Position numbers and translations under genes: made by a program. DNA of 64,000 nt from Streptomyces sp. CB02959 (GTDB lineage Bacteria; Actinomycetota; Actinomycetes; Streptomycetales; Streptomycetaceae): positions 1 to 64,000 of the forward strand of contig NZ_NNBP01000036.1 of assembly GCF_002803155.1 (NCBI RefSeq), in the 5' to 3' direction. The notes under the pieces are model-generated. The model was given only the letters and a program-made list of their open reading frames with translations, was not told the origin of the DNA and did not search any database. Below, one piece after another: positions 8,805 through 16,406 of this stretch. Numbering within the stretch: the first letter of the stretch is position 1; every line of letters starts with the position of its first letter.

Positions 8805-9485
8805 TCAGGGGGCGTAGTGGTCGCCGACCTCCCACGCCTGGTGCATCGCGTCGGCGAACGCGCCGGCCAGCAGGTGCTCGCCCAGCACCGACGGATGGGT
8901 GCCGTCGTAGGTGGCCGTGTCGATCTCCCAGCCCTCCGGTACGGAGGCCAGCAGCAGCGGCGAGCCGGGCGTGGAGAGGTCGGCCACCGCCTTGGCCAGC
9001 AACTCGTTGAAGCGCGTGCACTGGGCGCCGAAGTCCGGGTCCATCAGCGTCCGCACATTGGGTATCACCGGCATCAGCACCGCCCGGATGTGCGGCCGGG
9101 CCGCCCGGGCGCGGGCCACGAAGTGCCGCACGTTCTCCGCCGTCTGCTCCGGGTCGGTGTAGAACCCGAGGTCGATCAGTCCCAGCGACACCAGCAGGGT
9201 GTCGGCCCGGTGCTCCCGCACCGCGTCCTCGATCAGCGGCGCCATGTGCAGCCAGCCCTCGCCCCAGCCGGCGAGGTGGCACTGCGCCTTCTCGGGGAAG
9301 TCCGGGTCGGCGTACGCGTGGGAGTCCGCGGTGTCGGTGGCCGGGTCGTGGAGAGTGCGGCGCGGTCCGACGATGCGGTACGGGCCGGCGTACGTCGCGT
9401 TGAGGTGCTGCCACATCCGGTAGCGCCACGTGAAGTCGCCGGAGCTGCCGATTGTCATGGAGTCCCCGACGCACATGATCCTCAT
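8805..9485 (-). CDS. SGNH/GDSL-type hydrolase
   Basis: A 226-residue esterase/lipase-like enzyme. The block I nucleophile motif GDSMTIG lies at residues 7-13 after MRIMCV, LVSLGLIDLG corresponds to the block III region (with Leu-Ile-Asp replacing the usual Gly-Asn-Asp), and DGTHPS near the C-terminus carries the catalytic Asp/His. No signal peptide, so it is cytoplasmic. The start at 9485 puts GDS immediately after the first beta strand as in the family; the longer open frame upstream has no support. The altered block III means the oxyanion asparagine is not obvious. Confidence 0.85.
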   Translation of the reverse strand: MRIMCVGDSMTIGSSGDFTWRYRMWQHLNATYAGPYRIVGPRRTLHDPATDTADSHAYADPDFPEKAQCHLAGWGEGWLHMAPLIEDAVREHRADTLLVSLGLIDLGFYTDPEQTAENVRHFVARARAARPHIRAVLMPVIPNVRTLMDPDFGAQCTRFNELLAKAVADLSTPGSPLLLASVPEGWEIDTATYDGTHPSVLGEHLLAGAFADAMHQAWEVGDHYAP

Positions 9486-9576
9486 CCGGACATGATGGCC
9501 GAGAACGCTACCGGCAGGTACGTGACGCTGGCCACGCCGCCCCGGGGCGGACGGCCGCCATGGCAGGCTGTGCCCC

Positions 9577-10623
9577 ATGTATCCCGCCGTGCGCCGCCCC
9601 AGGAGCCCGCGTCGTCCGCTGCCGTACGCGGCGGGGGTGACGGCCGCGGTGCTCGCGCTGCTGACCGCGGCGGGCGGCCCGGCCGCGGCCGCGGAGCCCG
9701 ACGGATTCACCCTCACCGACCCCCGGATCACCGAGTCCAGCGGCCTGGCCGCCAGCCGCGCCCACCCCGGCGTCTACTGGACCCACAACGACAGCGACGA
9801 CGGCCCCTACATCTACGCCGTCGACGCCGCCACCGGCCGGACGGTCGCCACCGTCACCCTGCGCGGCATCGGGGCGCCGCGCGACGTCGAGGCGATCTCG
9901 GTCGGCCCGGACGGCCGGGTCTACGTCGGCGACATCGGCGACAACCTCGGCGGCAGCTGGGACCACGTCTGGATCTACCGCTTCCCCGAGCCGGAGCGGC
10001 TGCGCGACACCACCGTCACCGCCGAGCAGTTCACCGTCCGGTACGCCGACGGGCCGCGGGACGCCGAGGCGCTGATGGTGCACCCGAAGACCGGCCGGGT
10101 CTACCTCGCCAGCAAGAAGCAGGGCGGTGGGGCCGCGCTCTACGAGGGACCGGCCCGGTTGTCCGCCTCCGGGAGCAACACCTTCCGCAAGGTCGCCCCG
10201 GTGGACCTGTGGGTGACCGACGGCGCGTTCTCCCCGGACGGCACCCGGCTGGTGCTGCGCGGCTACTTCGGGGCGCGGATGTACCGCTGGCGGGACGGCC
10301 GCCCGGAGGACCTCGGCGGGGTGGCGGTGCCGCTGCAGCGGCAGGGCGAGTCGGTCAGCTTCACCCGCGACGGCCGCACGCTGATGTACGGGTCGGAGGG
10401 GCGCGGCAGCCAGGTCGAGCCGGTGGCGCTCAGCGGGGAGCAACTCCCCGACACGGCCCGGCGGGACGACGGCGCGGCCCACGGGGACGCGTCCGGCGGG
10501 GACGCGCCGGGCGGGCGGTCCGGCGACCAGGCGCCCAGTTACGGCAAGGGGGCGCTGGTGCTGGCGGGCGCGACGGCACTGGTCCTGGCCCTCCGGAGCC
10601 TGCTGCGGCGGGGCCGCCGCTAG
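9577..10623 (+). CDS. Secreted, membrane-anchored beta-propeller-like protein
   Basis: A 348-residue protein with a signal peptide (basic n-region, hydrophobic core, AAAA-EPDG cleavage region near residue 38). The exported body has repeated blade-like strands with Asp/Gly turns (SSGLAASRAHPGVYWTHND, GDIGDN, DAEALMVHPKTGRVYLASKK), resembling the esterase-like-phytase or WD40-type propellers. A disordered Gly/Asp-rich linker leads to one C-terminal transmembrane helix and an arginine-rich tail. CAGGCT lies 7 nt before the ATG. Probably an extracytoplasmic sensor or lipid/phosphate-related protein; no catalytic residues can be assigned. Confidence 0.75.
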   Translation: MYPAVRRPRSPRRPLPYAAGVTAAVLALLTAAGGPAAAAEPDGFTLTDPRITESSGLAASRAHPGVYWTHNDSDDGPYIYAVDAATGRTVATVTLRGIGAPRDVEAISVGPDGRVYVGDIGDNLGGSWDHVWIYRFPEPERLRDTTVTAEQFTVRYADGPRDAEALMVHPKTGRVYLASKKQGGGAALYEGPARLSASGSNTFRKVAPVDLWVTDGAFSPDGTRLVLRGYFGARMYRWRDGRPEDLGGVAVPLQRQGESVSFTRDGRTLMYGSEGRGSQVEPVALSGEQLPDTARRDDGAAHGDASGGDAPGGRSGDQAPSYGKGALVLAGATALVLALRSLLRRGRR

Positions 10624-10657
10624 GGGCCCCGTCGGTCCGTCGACCGGTGCGGGGCCC
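10624..10657. terminator. Bidirectional hairpin between convergent genes
   Basis: GGGCCCCG at 10624-10631 pairs with CGGGGCCC at 10650-10657, and an inner GGTC/GACC pair extends the stem. It lies directly after the stop of the propeller-like gene and 11 nt beyond the end of the convergent oxidoreductase. No T-run is present, as usual for streptomycete terminators. Confidence 0.6.
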
Positions 10658-10668
10658 TGCCGTCGCGG

Positions 10669-11082
10669 CTACCCCGCCGGCGCGTCCTCGACCGGCCGCA
10701 GCTCGTAGTGGAGCGTGCGCTCCCGCCGCAGCCGGTGGACGAGCGGCACCACCAGCCCGTGGATCAGCGGGTACTTCCGCGTCAACGACCTTTCGGCGCG
10801 CCGGTATTCGCGGGTGGTCGGGTCGAGCAGCCGGGCCCGGGCCCGGACGGCGGGGCCGGTGGGCTTCCCGCGCCAGGTCGAGGCGCAGAACTCCACCTCG
10901 GGGAAGTTCCGCATCCGTCTGACCTTCCAGGCGCTGCCGAAGGTGCGGAAGTAGGCGTGGTCGCCGTCCACCGCGAGGTTGACCGGGGTGCCGACGCCGG
11001 TGCCGTCCTTCTTGTAGGTGGTCAGCAGGATCGTCCCCTGTCGTTCGAAGGGGGCCAGGCCGGGGCTGGGAGGGGTCCGCAT
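10669..11082 (-). CDS. PPOX-class F420-dependent oxidoreductase
   Basis: A 137-residue split-barrel flavin/deazaflavin-binding protein. GTILLTTYKKDGTGVGTPVN followed by DHAYFRTFGSAWKVRRMRNFPEVEF is the typical N-terminal half of the TIGR03666-like PPOX group (Rv2061c-type), which uses F420 or FMN to reduce small substrates. The C-terminal helix ends YELRPVED. ATG at 11082 is chosen because it leaves the usual short lead before the first strand; an ATG at 11100 would add six residues. Cytoplasmic; substrate unknown. Divergently arranged from the next gene. Confidence 0.85.
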   Translation of the reverse strand: MRTPPSPGLAPFERQGTILLTTYKKDGTGVGTPVNLAVDGDHAYFRTFGSAWKVRRMRNFPEVEFCASTWRGKPTGPAVRARARLLDPTTREYRRAERSLTRKYPLIHGLVVPLVHRLRRERTLHYELRPVEDAPAG

Positions 11083-11313
11083 GGCTCCATGGAGGCACAT
11101 CCGGCCCGTTTCGTCACGTCTCGTCGCGGTGCGTCCCGTGCGGCGGCCGCTCGCCGTGCGTCCGTTCGGGGGCGCGGTCGGGGGAGCCGGGGCGAGGCCG
11201 GGCTCCGGGCCCCGGCCGGGGCGGCCGCCGGTGCCCGAGCCGCCGACGCCGCGCCCCCACGAGGCGTTTGGTGCCCGAACTGCGCTGTCAGTGGCGGCAG
11301 TTACGGTTCCCGC

Positions 11314-12093
11314 ATGACGAACGCCGACGTCCACGAGGACGCCACGCACGGCCACGACGACGCCCCCGACCCGCAGGAGGAGGTGACGCCCTGGCGGCAC
11401 AGCGACGTCAACCTCACCCTGCTCTTCCCGCCGTTCCCCGACCCGGCCGCCGCCGAGCGCCGGCCGCTGCCCCCGCACGACCCGGTGCGGGCCCGCCGGG
11501 TCGTCGAGGAGCTGGGCACCGTCGCCGAGGTCCTGGAGCGGCTGCCGGACCGCCCCGTCGGGGACCTGGCGTGGCCGGAGGTGCGCGCCGACCTCGACTT
11601 CGTCTCGGTCGGCTGCTGGGGCAACGTCGTGGCGGTCTTCGAACCGGCCCTGGGCAGCGACCTGCTCTGCGAGGCGATGACCGCAGAGGTCGCGCGGCAG
11701 CGCGAACGGCACCCGGAGGCCCGCATCGTCGGGTCGGTCGAGCTCGACTACGGCAACAGCTACCTGGAGGACCACGTGGTCCTGCCCACCGGCGAGGAGG
11801 TGTTCGCCGGCGGGTGGGACTGCGACGACGAGGAAGGCTGGAGCTTCGTCGGCGACCCGGAGGGCCTGCTGCGCGCGCTCGGCATCGGGCGTGAGGAGGC
11901 GGCGGAGGCGGGCTTCGACCTCGACGACGAGCCCCGCGACCGCGTCTGGTCCGACCTCGGCCTGCTGGCCCTCGGGCTGCACGGCCCGCTCGCCGGCGGC
12001 GGGGTCGAGCACCGGCGGGTCTCCACCTTCCGCGTCCGCCGGTCGGAGGTGGGCGCGGGCAACCTCGACGACGTGTGGCTCCGGCGGTTCTAG
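11314..12093 (+). CDS. Hypothetical protein resembling DUF6333
   Basis: A 259-residue soluble, acidic protein. After a His/Asp-rich N-terminus (HEDATHGHDDA) it has LTLLFPPFPDP, then LPPHDPVRARRVVEELGTV, RADLDFVSVGCWGNV and SYLEDHVVLPTGEEVFAGGWDCDD. This order reminds me of the streptomycete DUF6333 family, but I have not checked it. No membrane spans or catalytic motifs are clear. TACGGT lies exactly 6 nt before the ATG, indicating a leaderless start. Function unknown. Confidence 0.7.
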   Translation: MTNADVHEDATHGHDDAPDPQEEVTPWRHSDVNLTLLFPPFPDPAAAERRPLPPHDPVRARRVVEELGTVAEVLERLPDRPVGDLAWPEVRADLDFVSVGCWGNVVAVFEPALGSDLLCEAMTAEVARQRERHPEARIVGSVELDYGNSYLEDHVVLPTGEEVFAGGWDCDDEEGWSFVGDPEGLLRALGIGREEAAEAGFDLDDEPRDRVWSDLGLLALGLHGPLAGGGVEHRRVSTFRVRRSEVGAGNLDDVWLRRF

Positions 12094-12142
12094 CGGACGC
12101 GGCGGTTCCGGTGGATCCGGCCGTTCCGGCGGACCCGGTACG

Positions 12143-12185
12143 CGGACGGGCCCCGGCGGTGCTGCTGCCCGCCGGGGCCCGTCCG
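12143..12185. terminator. 17-bp perfect hairpin between convergent genes
   Basis: Arms 12143-12159 and 12169-12185 are perfect complements (17 bp) around a 9-nt loop TGCTGCTGC. The hairpin lies between the end of the DUF6333-like gene and the end of serC, so it can stop transcription from both sides. Confidence 0.85.
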
Positions 12186-12205
12186 GGTGTGTCGCCGGGG
12201 TGCCG

Positions 12206-13324
12206 TTACAGCTGGCCGATCACGTAGTCGATGCAGGCCGTCAGCGCCTGGACGTCCGCCGGGTCGATCGCCGGGAACATCGCGATCCGCAGCTGGTTGC
12301 GGCCGAGCTTGCGGTACGGCTCGGTGTCGACGATGCCGTTGGCGCGCAGCGCCTTGGCGATCGCCGCCGCGTCGATGTCGTCGTTGAAGTCGATCGTGCC
12401 GATGACCTGCGAGCGCTTCGCCGGGTCGGTGACGAACGGGGTGGCGTACTTGGAGTCCTCGGCCCAGCCGTAGAGGGCGCCCGAGGAGGCGGCGGTGCGG
12501 CCGACCGCCCAGTCCAGGCCGCCCTGGCCGTTGATCCACTCCAGCTGCTCGTTGAGCAGGAAGAGGGTGGCGAGGGAGGGGGTGTTGTACGTCTGGTTCT
12601 TCAGGGAGTTGTCGATCGCCGTGGGGAGCGAGAAGAACTCCGGGACGTGGCGGCCGGACGCGTGGACGGCGCGGGCGCGCTCCAGGGCGGCCGGGGAGAA
12701 GACGCCGAGCCACAGACCGCCGTCCGAGGCGAAGGACTTCTGGGGCGCGAAGTAGTAGACGTCGGTCTGGGTGATGTCCACCGGGAGACCGCCGGCGCCG
12801 GAGGTGGCGTCGACCAGCACCAGGGAGCCCTCGTCGGCGCCGGCCACCCGCTGGATCGGGGCCGCGACACCGGTCGAGGTCTCGTTGTGGGTGAAGGCGT
12901 AGACGTCCACGCCCGCCTCGGCGACCGGCTCCGGGTGGGTGCCCGGGTCGGCGGAGATGACGGTGGGCTCGGCGAGCCACGGCGCCAGCTTGGCGGCCTT
13001 GGCGAACTTCGAGGAGAACTCGCCGAAGGAGAGGTGCTGCGACTTGTTCTCGATCAGGCCGTGCGTCGCGACGTCCCAGAACGCGGTGGAACCGCCGTTG
13101 CCGAGGACGACCTCGTAGCCCTCGGGGAGCTGGAAGAGGTCGCGCACGCCCTGCCGCACCTTGCCGACCAGGTTCTTGACCGGGGCCTGGCGGTGGGAGG
13201 TGCCGAGCAGCGAGGTACCGGTGGCGGCCAGCGCGTCGAGCGCCTCCGTACGCACCTTGGAGGGGCCCGCGCCGAAGCGTCCGTCGGCGGGCTTGAGGTC
13301 AGCGGGGATCTCGATATCAGCCAC
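12206..13324 (-). CDS. serC: Phosphoserine aminotransferase
   Basis: A 372-residue PLP enzyme of the class V aminotransferase fold, actinobacterial SerC branch, converting 3-phosphohydroxypyruvate to phosphoserine in serine biosynthesis. DGRFGAGPSKVR near residue 15, HRQAPVKNLVGKVR, LGNGGSTAFWD and FAPQKSFASDGGLW with the Schiff-base Lys196 are all visible, and length is normal. The start codon is GTG at 13324, with TAGGCT exactly 6 nt upstream, so the mRNA is likely leaderless. Monocistronic, with the strong hairpin at 12143-12185 behind it. Confidence 0.96.
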   Translation of the reverse strand: MADIEIPADLKPADGRFGAGPSKVRTEALDALAATGTSLLGTSHRQAPVKNLVGKVRQGVRDLFQLPEGYEVVLGNGGSTAFWDVATHGLIENKSQHLSFGEFSSKFAKAAKLAPWLAEPTVISADPGTHPEPVAEAGVDVYAFTHNETSTGVAAPIQRVAGADEGSLVLVDATSGAGGLPVDITQTDVYYFAPQKSFASDGGLWLGVFSPAALERARAVHASGRHVPEFFSLPTAIDNSLKNQTYNTPSLATLFLLNEQLEWINGQGGLDWAVGRTAASSGALYGWAEDSKYATPFVTDPAKRSQVIGTIDFNDDIDAAAIAKALRANGIVDTEPYRKLGRNQLRIAMFPAIDPADVQALTACIDYVIGQL

Positions 13325-13456
13325 GGGGGAAGCCTAAGGGGTCGCGCGGGGGTCGGGTGGAGCGTCCAGCGGGTGAGATGACCTGCGGTCGGAGTGTGGA
13401 CACGGGACGTCACAGGCGCCTCACGGGTACCGCACGCCGGACGGGCGCGGGGGCGG

Positions 13457-14509
13457 CTACGCGCCGTCCGCCGCGCCGTCCGCCGTGCCGTCCGCCGCAT
13501 AGAGGCCGGTGAGCGCCGCCGCGGCGTCGGCCAGCACCCGGCGGGCCTCGGGCGGGTCCAGCACCTCCAGCGAGTCACCGAACTGGAGCAGTTGGCGGAC
13601 GGCGGAGAGCACCGGATAGCCGAGCTCCAGGACCGCCCACCCGTCCGCGGCTCCGGCCGCGTGGCGTGGCCCGCCGTCCCCGCCAGCCCCCTCTTCCCCG
13701 TCCGCCGCGTCGCCCGTCCGCGGGGGCCCGGTCAGCGCGCCGCCCAGGATCCGCACCGCCAGGTCCAACCGCTCCCGGCGGATCCGGGCGGTCACCCGCA
13801 CCGGCGCCGGCCGCTCCTCCACCTGCCGCCGCAGCTGCGCCCAGACCTCCGCCAGCTCCGCGCCCGGCCGCCGCCGCACCGGGGCGTCGGTGACGGCCGC
13901 CGACGCGACCCGGTCGGCCCGGAACAGCTGCGGCCGGCCGCGTCGGTCGGCGACCAGGTACCAGGTCCCGGCCTTGGCGACCAGCCCGTACGGGTCGACG
14001 GTGTAGGTGCGCAGCCGGGTCTCGCCGCTGTGCCGGTAGCGGATCCGCAGCCGCCGGTCGGTGAAGACGGCGGTCTGCAGCTCGTCCAGGTCCACCGCCG
14101 GGCGGGGGCCGCCGAGCCAGCGGTCGGGGTCCACCAGGATGCGCCGGCCGGCGAGTTCGGCGGCCGGGCGGTGCGGGGCCGGCAGCGCCGCCATCACCTT
14201 GCGCAGCGCCGAACCCAGCGCGCCGTCCAGGCCGAGCGCCTGGTGCGCGCCCTGCGCGGCCAGGATGAACAGCGCCCGGGCCTCGTCGGTGGTCAGCCCC
14301 GTGACGTCGGTGCGGAAGCCGGGGAGCAGCGCGATCCCGCCGTGCCGGCCGCGTTCCGCGTAGACCGGCACTCCGGACGCCGACAGTGCCTCGACGTCCC
14401 GGTAGACGGTGCGGGTGGAGACCTCCAGGCGCGCGGCCAGTTCGCTCGCCGGGACCCGGCCGCGGGTCTGGAGGAGCAGCAGGATCGAGAGCAGACGGTC
14501 GGCCTTCAC
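13457..14509 (-). CDS. HTH/WYL-domain transcriptional regulator (YafY-like)
   Basis: A 350-residue regulator. MKADRLLSILLLLQTRG and LAARLEVSTRTVYRDVEAL form the N-terminal winged HTH (HTH_11/DeoR-like), and the central WYL domain contains GTWYLVADRRGRPQLFRADRV with a C-terminal WCX segment. These sensors usually bind nucleotides or other ligands. It starts with GTG; TATAAA lies 6 nt before it, suggesting a leaderless message. It is divergent from the FAD-linked oxidase gene at 14588 and probably regulates it. The C-terminus ends in a repetitive Asp/Gly/Ala tail from short tandem codon repeats. Confidence 0.88.
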   Translation of the reverse strand: MKADRLLSILLLLQTRGRVPASELAARLEVSTRTVYRDVEALSASGVPVYAERGRHGGIALLPGFRTDVTGLTTDEARALFILAAQGAHQALGLDGALGSALRKVMAALPAPHRPAAELAGRRILVDPDRWLGGPRPAVDLDELQTAVFTDRRLRIRYRHSGETRLRTYTVDPYGLVAKAGTWYLVADRRGRPQLFRADRVASAAVTDAPVRRRPGAELAEVWAQLRRQVEERPAPVRVTARIRRERLDLAVRILGGALTGPPRTGDAADGEEGAGGDGGPRHAAGAADGWAVLELGYPVLSAVRQLLQFGDSLEVLDPPEARRVLADAAAALTGLYAADGTADGAADGA

Positions 14510-14587
14510 CCCCGGTTTATATCCCGCCGCCGAACTCCTTTTTAAATATGACGGCCGATGTCAAGTTATGGGCCGAGAGTGCGACGC
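14510..14587. promoter_or_regulatory. Divergent promoter region, WYL regulator / FAD oxidase
   Basis: This 78-nt gap is unusually AT-rich for the window. On the minus strand TTGACA (complement of 14559-14564) and TATAAA (complement of 14516-14521, 6 nt before the regulator's GTG) are seen, though their spacing is not canonical as one promoter. On the plus strand a GAGAG lies 7-11 nt before the ATG at 14588. The arrangement is typical of a regulator controlling its divergent neighbour; no clear operator dyad was resolved. Confidence 0.45.
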
Positions 14588-16030
14588 ATGACGACGACCG
14601 AAGCACTCGCCCCCCTCTCCCGCCCCGCCGCCACCCCGCTCGCCCCGGAGGCGGTGGCGGACCTCGTACGGCAGGTCCGCGGGCCGGTGTTCCGCCCCGG
14701 TGACGAGGGCTACGACGCCGAGCGGTCCGGTTTCCAGGCCGGCTACCGGCACCGCCCCGCCGTCATCGTCGGCGCGGCGGACGCCGCCGACGTGGCCGCC
14801 GCGGTCGGCTTCGCCCGCGCCCAGCAGCTGCCGGTCGCCGTCCAGGTCACCGGGCACGGCCTCTCGACCGCCACCGACGGCGGACTGCTGATCAGCACGC
14901 GGCGGATGACCGACGTCACCGTGGACCCCGCGGCGGGCACCGCAACGGTCGCCGCGGGCGTCGTCTGGGGCCAGGTCGTCGCGGCCGCCGCCCCGCACGG
15001 GCTCGCCCCGCTCAACGGCTCCTCGCCCGGCGTAGGCGTGGTCTCGTACACCCTCGGGGGCGGGGTCGGGGTGCTGGCCCGCACCTACGGGTTCGCCGCC
15101 GACCACGTCCGGGCCGTCGAGCTGGTCACCGCCGACGCGCGCCGGGTCCGGGTCACCGCCGAGACCGACCCGGACCTCTTCTGGGGGCTGCTCGGCGGCG
15201 GACACGGCCTCGGCGTGGTCACCGGCATGGAGTTCGGGCTGATGCCGGTGGCCCGGCTCTACGGCGGGCAACTCGTCTTCGGCGCCGAGCAGATCGACGA
15301 CGCGCTCGCCGCGTACCTGCGCTGGACCGAGACCGTCCCCGACACCCTGACCTCCTCGCTCGCCCTGATCGTCTACCCGGACCTGCCGCAGCTGCCGGCC
15401 CCGCTGCGCGGCCGCCACCTGCTCCAGATCCGGATCGCGTACACCGGTTCCGCGGAGGAGGGCGCGCGCCTGGTGGCGCCGCTGCGCGCGGTCGGCCCGG
15501 TGGTCGGCGACGACCTGCGCGAGATGCCCTACGAGGAGTCCCACACCATCCACCGAGACCCCAGCGACCCGCACTCCTACAACGGCGACAACGCGCTGCT
15601 CGACGGCCTGGACGCGGCGGCACTGCAACGGGTGGCGGCACTGACCGGGCCGGCCGCGCCGCTGATGGTGGTGGTCCAGCTCAACCACCTGGGCGGGGCG
15701 CTGGCGACCGGCTCCACCGGCGGCGGGGCCGGGGCGGTGGGCCACCGGGACGCCCGGTTCGCGCTGCGGGTGCTGTCCCCGCTGGGCGACGCCGCCCCCG
15801 AAGACGACCTGGCGACCGCACGGGAGGTGCACGCGGCGGCGCTGGCGGCGGTCGAGCCCTGGCGGATCGGACGGAGCGTCAACTTCCTACTGGGCGAGCA
15901 GCGGGGGCGGGCGGACGCGGCGGAGGTGGCCCGCAGCACCCACGGGACGGCGGCCCGGTCCCGGCTGGCGGACCTCAAGGCCACGCACGACCCGGAGAAC
16001 GTCTTCCGCTTCCACCCGTACGAGGCGTGA
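14588..16030 (+). CDS. FAD-binding oxidoreductase (BBE-type, VAO family)
   Basis: A 480-residue enzyme of the vanillyl-alcohol oxidase/berberine-bridge family. The FAD-binding N-domain contains RPAVIVGAADAADVAAAVGFARA, VTGHGLSTATDGGLLI (normally the His for covalent flavin is in a GHG..; here GHGLS) and TLGGGVGVLARTYGFAADHV; the C-terminal BBE-like end is HDPENVFRFHPYEA. It oxidises an alcohol, sugar or secondary metabolite using O2, substrate unknown. Start ATG 14588 follows a GAGAG; an ATG at 14558 adds ten residues. Divergent WYL regulator upstream likely controls it. Confidence 0.88.
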   Translation: MTTTEALAPLSRPAATPLAPEAVADLVRQVRGPVFRPGDEGYDAERSGFQAGYRHRPAVIVGAADAADVAAAVGFARAQQLPVAVQVTGHGLSTATDGGLLISTRRMTDVTVDPAAGTATVAAGVVWGQVVAAAAPHGLAPLNGSSPGVGVVSYTLGGGVGVLARTYGFAADHVRAVELVTADARRVRVTAETDPDLFWGLLGGGHGLGVVTGMEFGLMPVARLYGGQLVFGAEQIDDALAAYLRWTETVPDTLTSSLALIVYPDLPQLPAPLRGRHLLQIRIAYTGSAEEGARLVAPLRAVGPVVGDDLREMPYEESHTIHRDPSDPHSYNGDNALLDGLDAAALQRVAALTGPAAPLMVVVQLNHLGGALATGSTGGGAGAVGHRDARFALRVLSPLGDAAPEDDLATAREVHAAALAAVEPWRIGRSVNFLLGEQRGRADAAEVARSTHGTAARSRLADLKATHDPENVFRFHPYEA

Positions 16031-16064
16031 GCCCGCTGCGTGAGCCGTGTACGCCTGATGCCCG

Positions 16065-16126
16065 TACGGGCGGCGCCCGTTCGCCTGCCGCGCGTCCGCC
16101 GTCCGGCCGAACGGCCGCCGCCCGTA
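16065..16126. terminator. 19-bp near-perfect hairpin
   Basis: Arms 16065-16083 and 16108-16126 pair over 19 positions with one mismatch. It lies 35 nt past the FAD oxidase stop and just before the end of the convergent small membrane-protein gene, so it can serve both. Confidence 0.75.
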
Positions 16127-16129
16127 GGG

Positions 16130-16330
16130 CTAGCTGAAGACGGCCGCCAGCACGATCAGCGCCACGAGGATGGCGAGGGTCTCCCACCGCGCCGCGCGGC
16201 GCAGGGTGTCCAGCGACGGCAGGCTGCCGGACGACCGGTGCGGCTGCCAGGGGGAGGAATCGTCCGACGAGTGGTGGGAGGTGTGGTGGGCCGTGTGGTG
16301 CGAGGTGCCACCGGACGCGTCGTCGCTCAT
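16130..16330 (-). CDS. Small tail-anchored membrane protein
   Basis: A 66-residue protein with a hydrophilic, His/Ser/Asp-rich first half (HHTAHHTSHHSSDD) and a single C-terminal hydrophobic helix (ETLAILVALIVLAAVFS), a tail-anchored layout. TAGCAT (complement of 16338-16343) lies 7 nt before the ATG at 16330, indicating a leaderless start there rather than at the in-frame ATG 16339, which lies inside the -10. The His cluster could bind metal. It is divergent from the large FAD/Fe-S dehydrogenase. Function unknown. Confidence 0.65.
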   Translation of the reverse strand: MSDDASGGTSHHTAHHTSHHSSDDSSPWQPHRSSGSLPSLDTLRRAARWETLAILVALIVLAAVFS

Positions 16331-16406
16331 GCGTTCCATGCTAGGCGGCGACACCGTTGTCCACAGCCCTTGCCCCGACCCCTCCCCCCGAGGGCAGTCT
16401 GGTGAC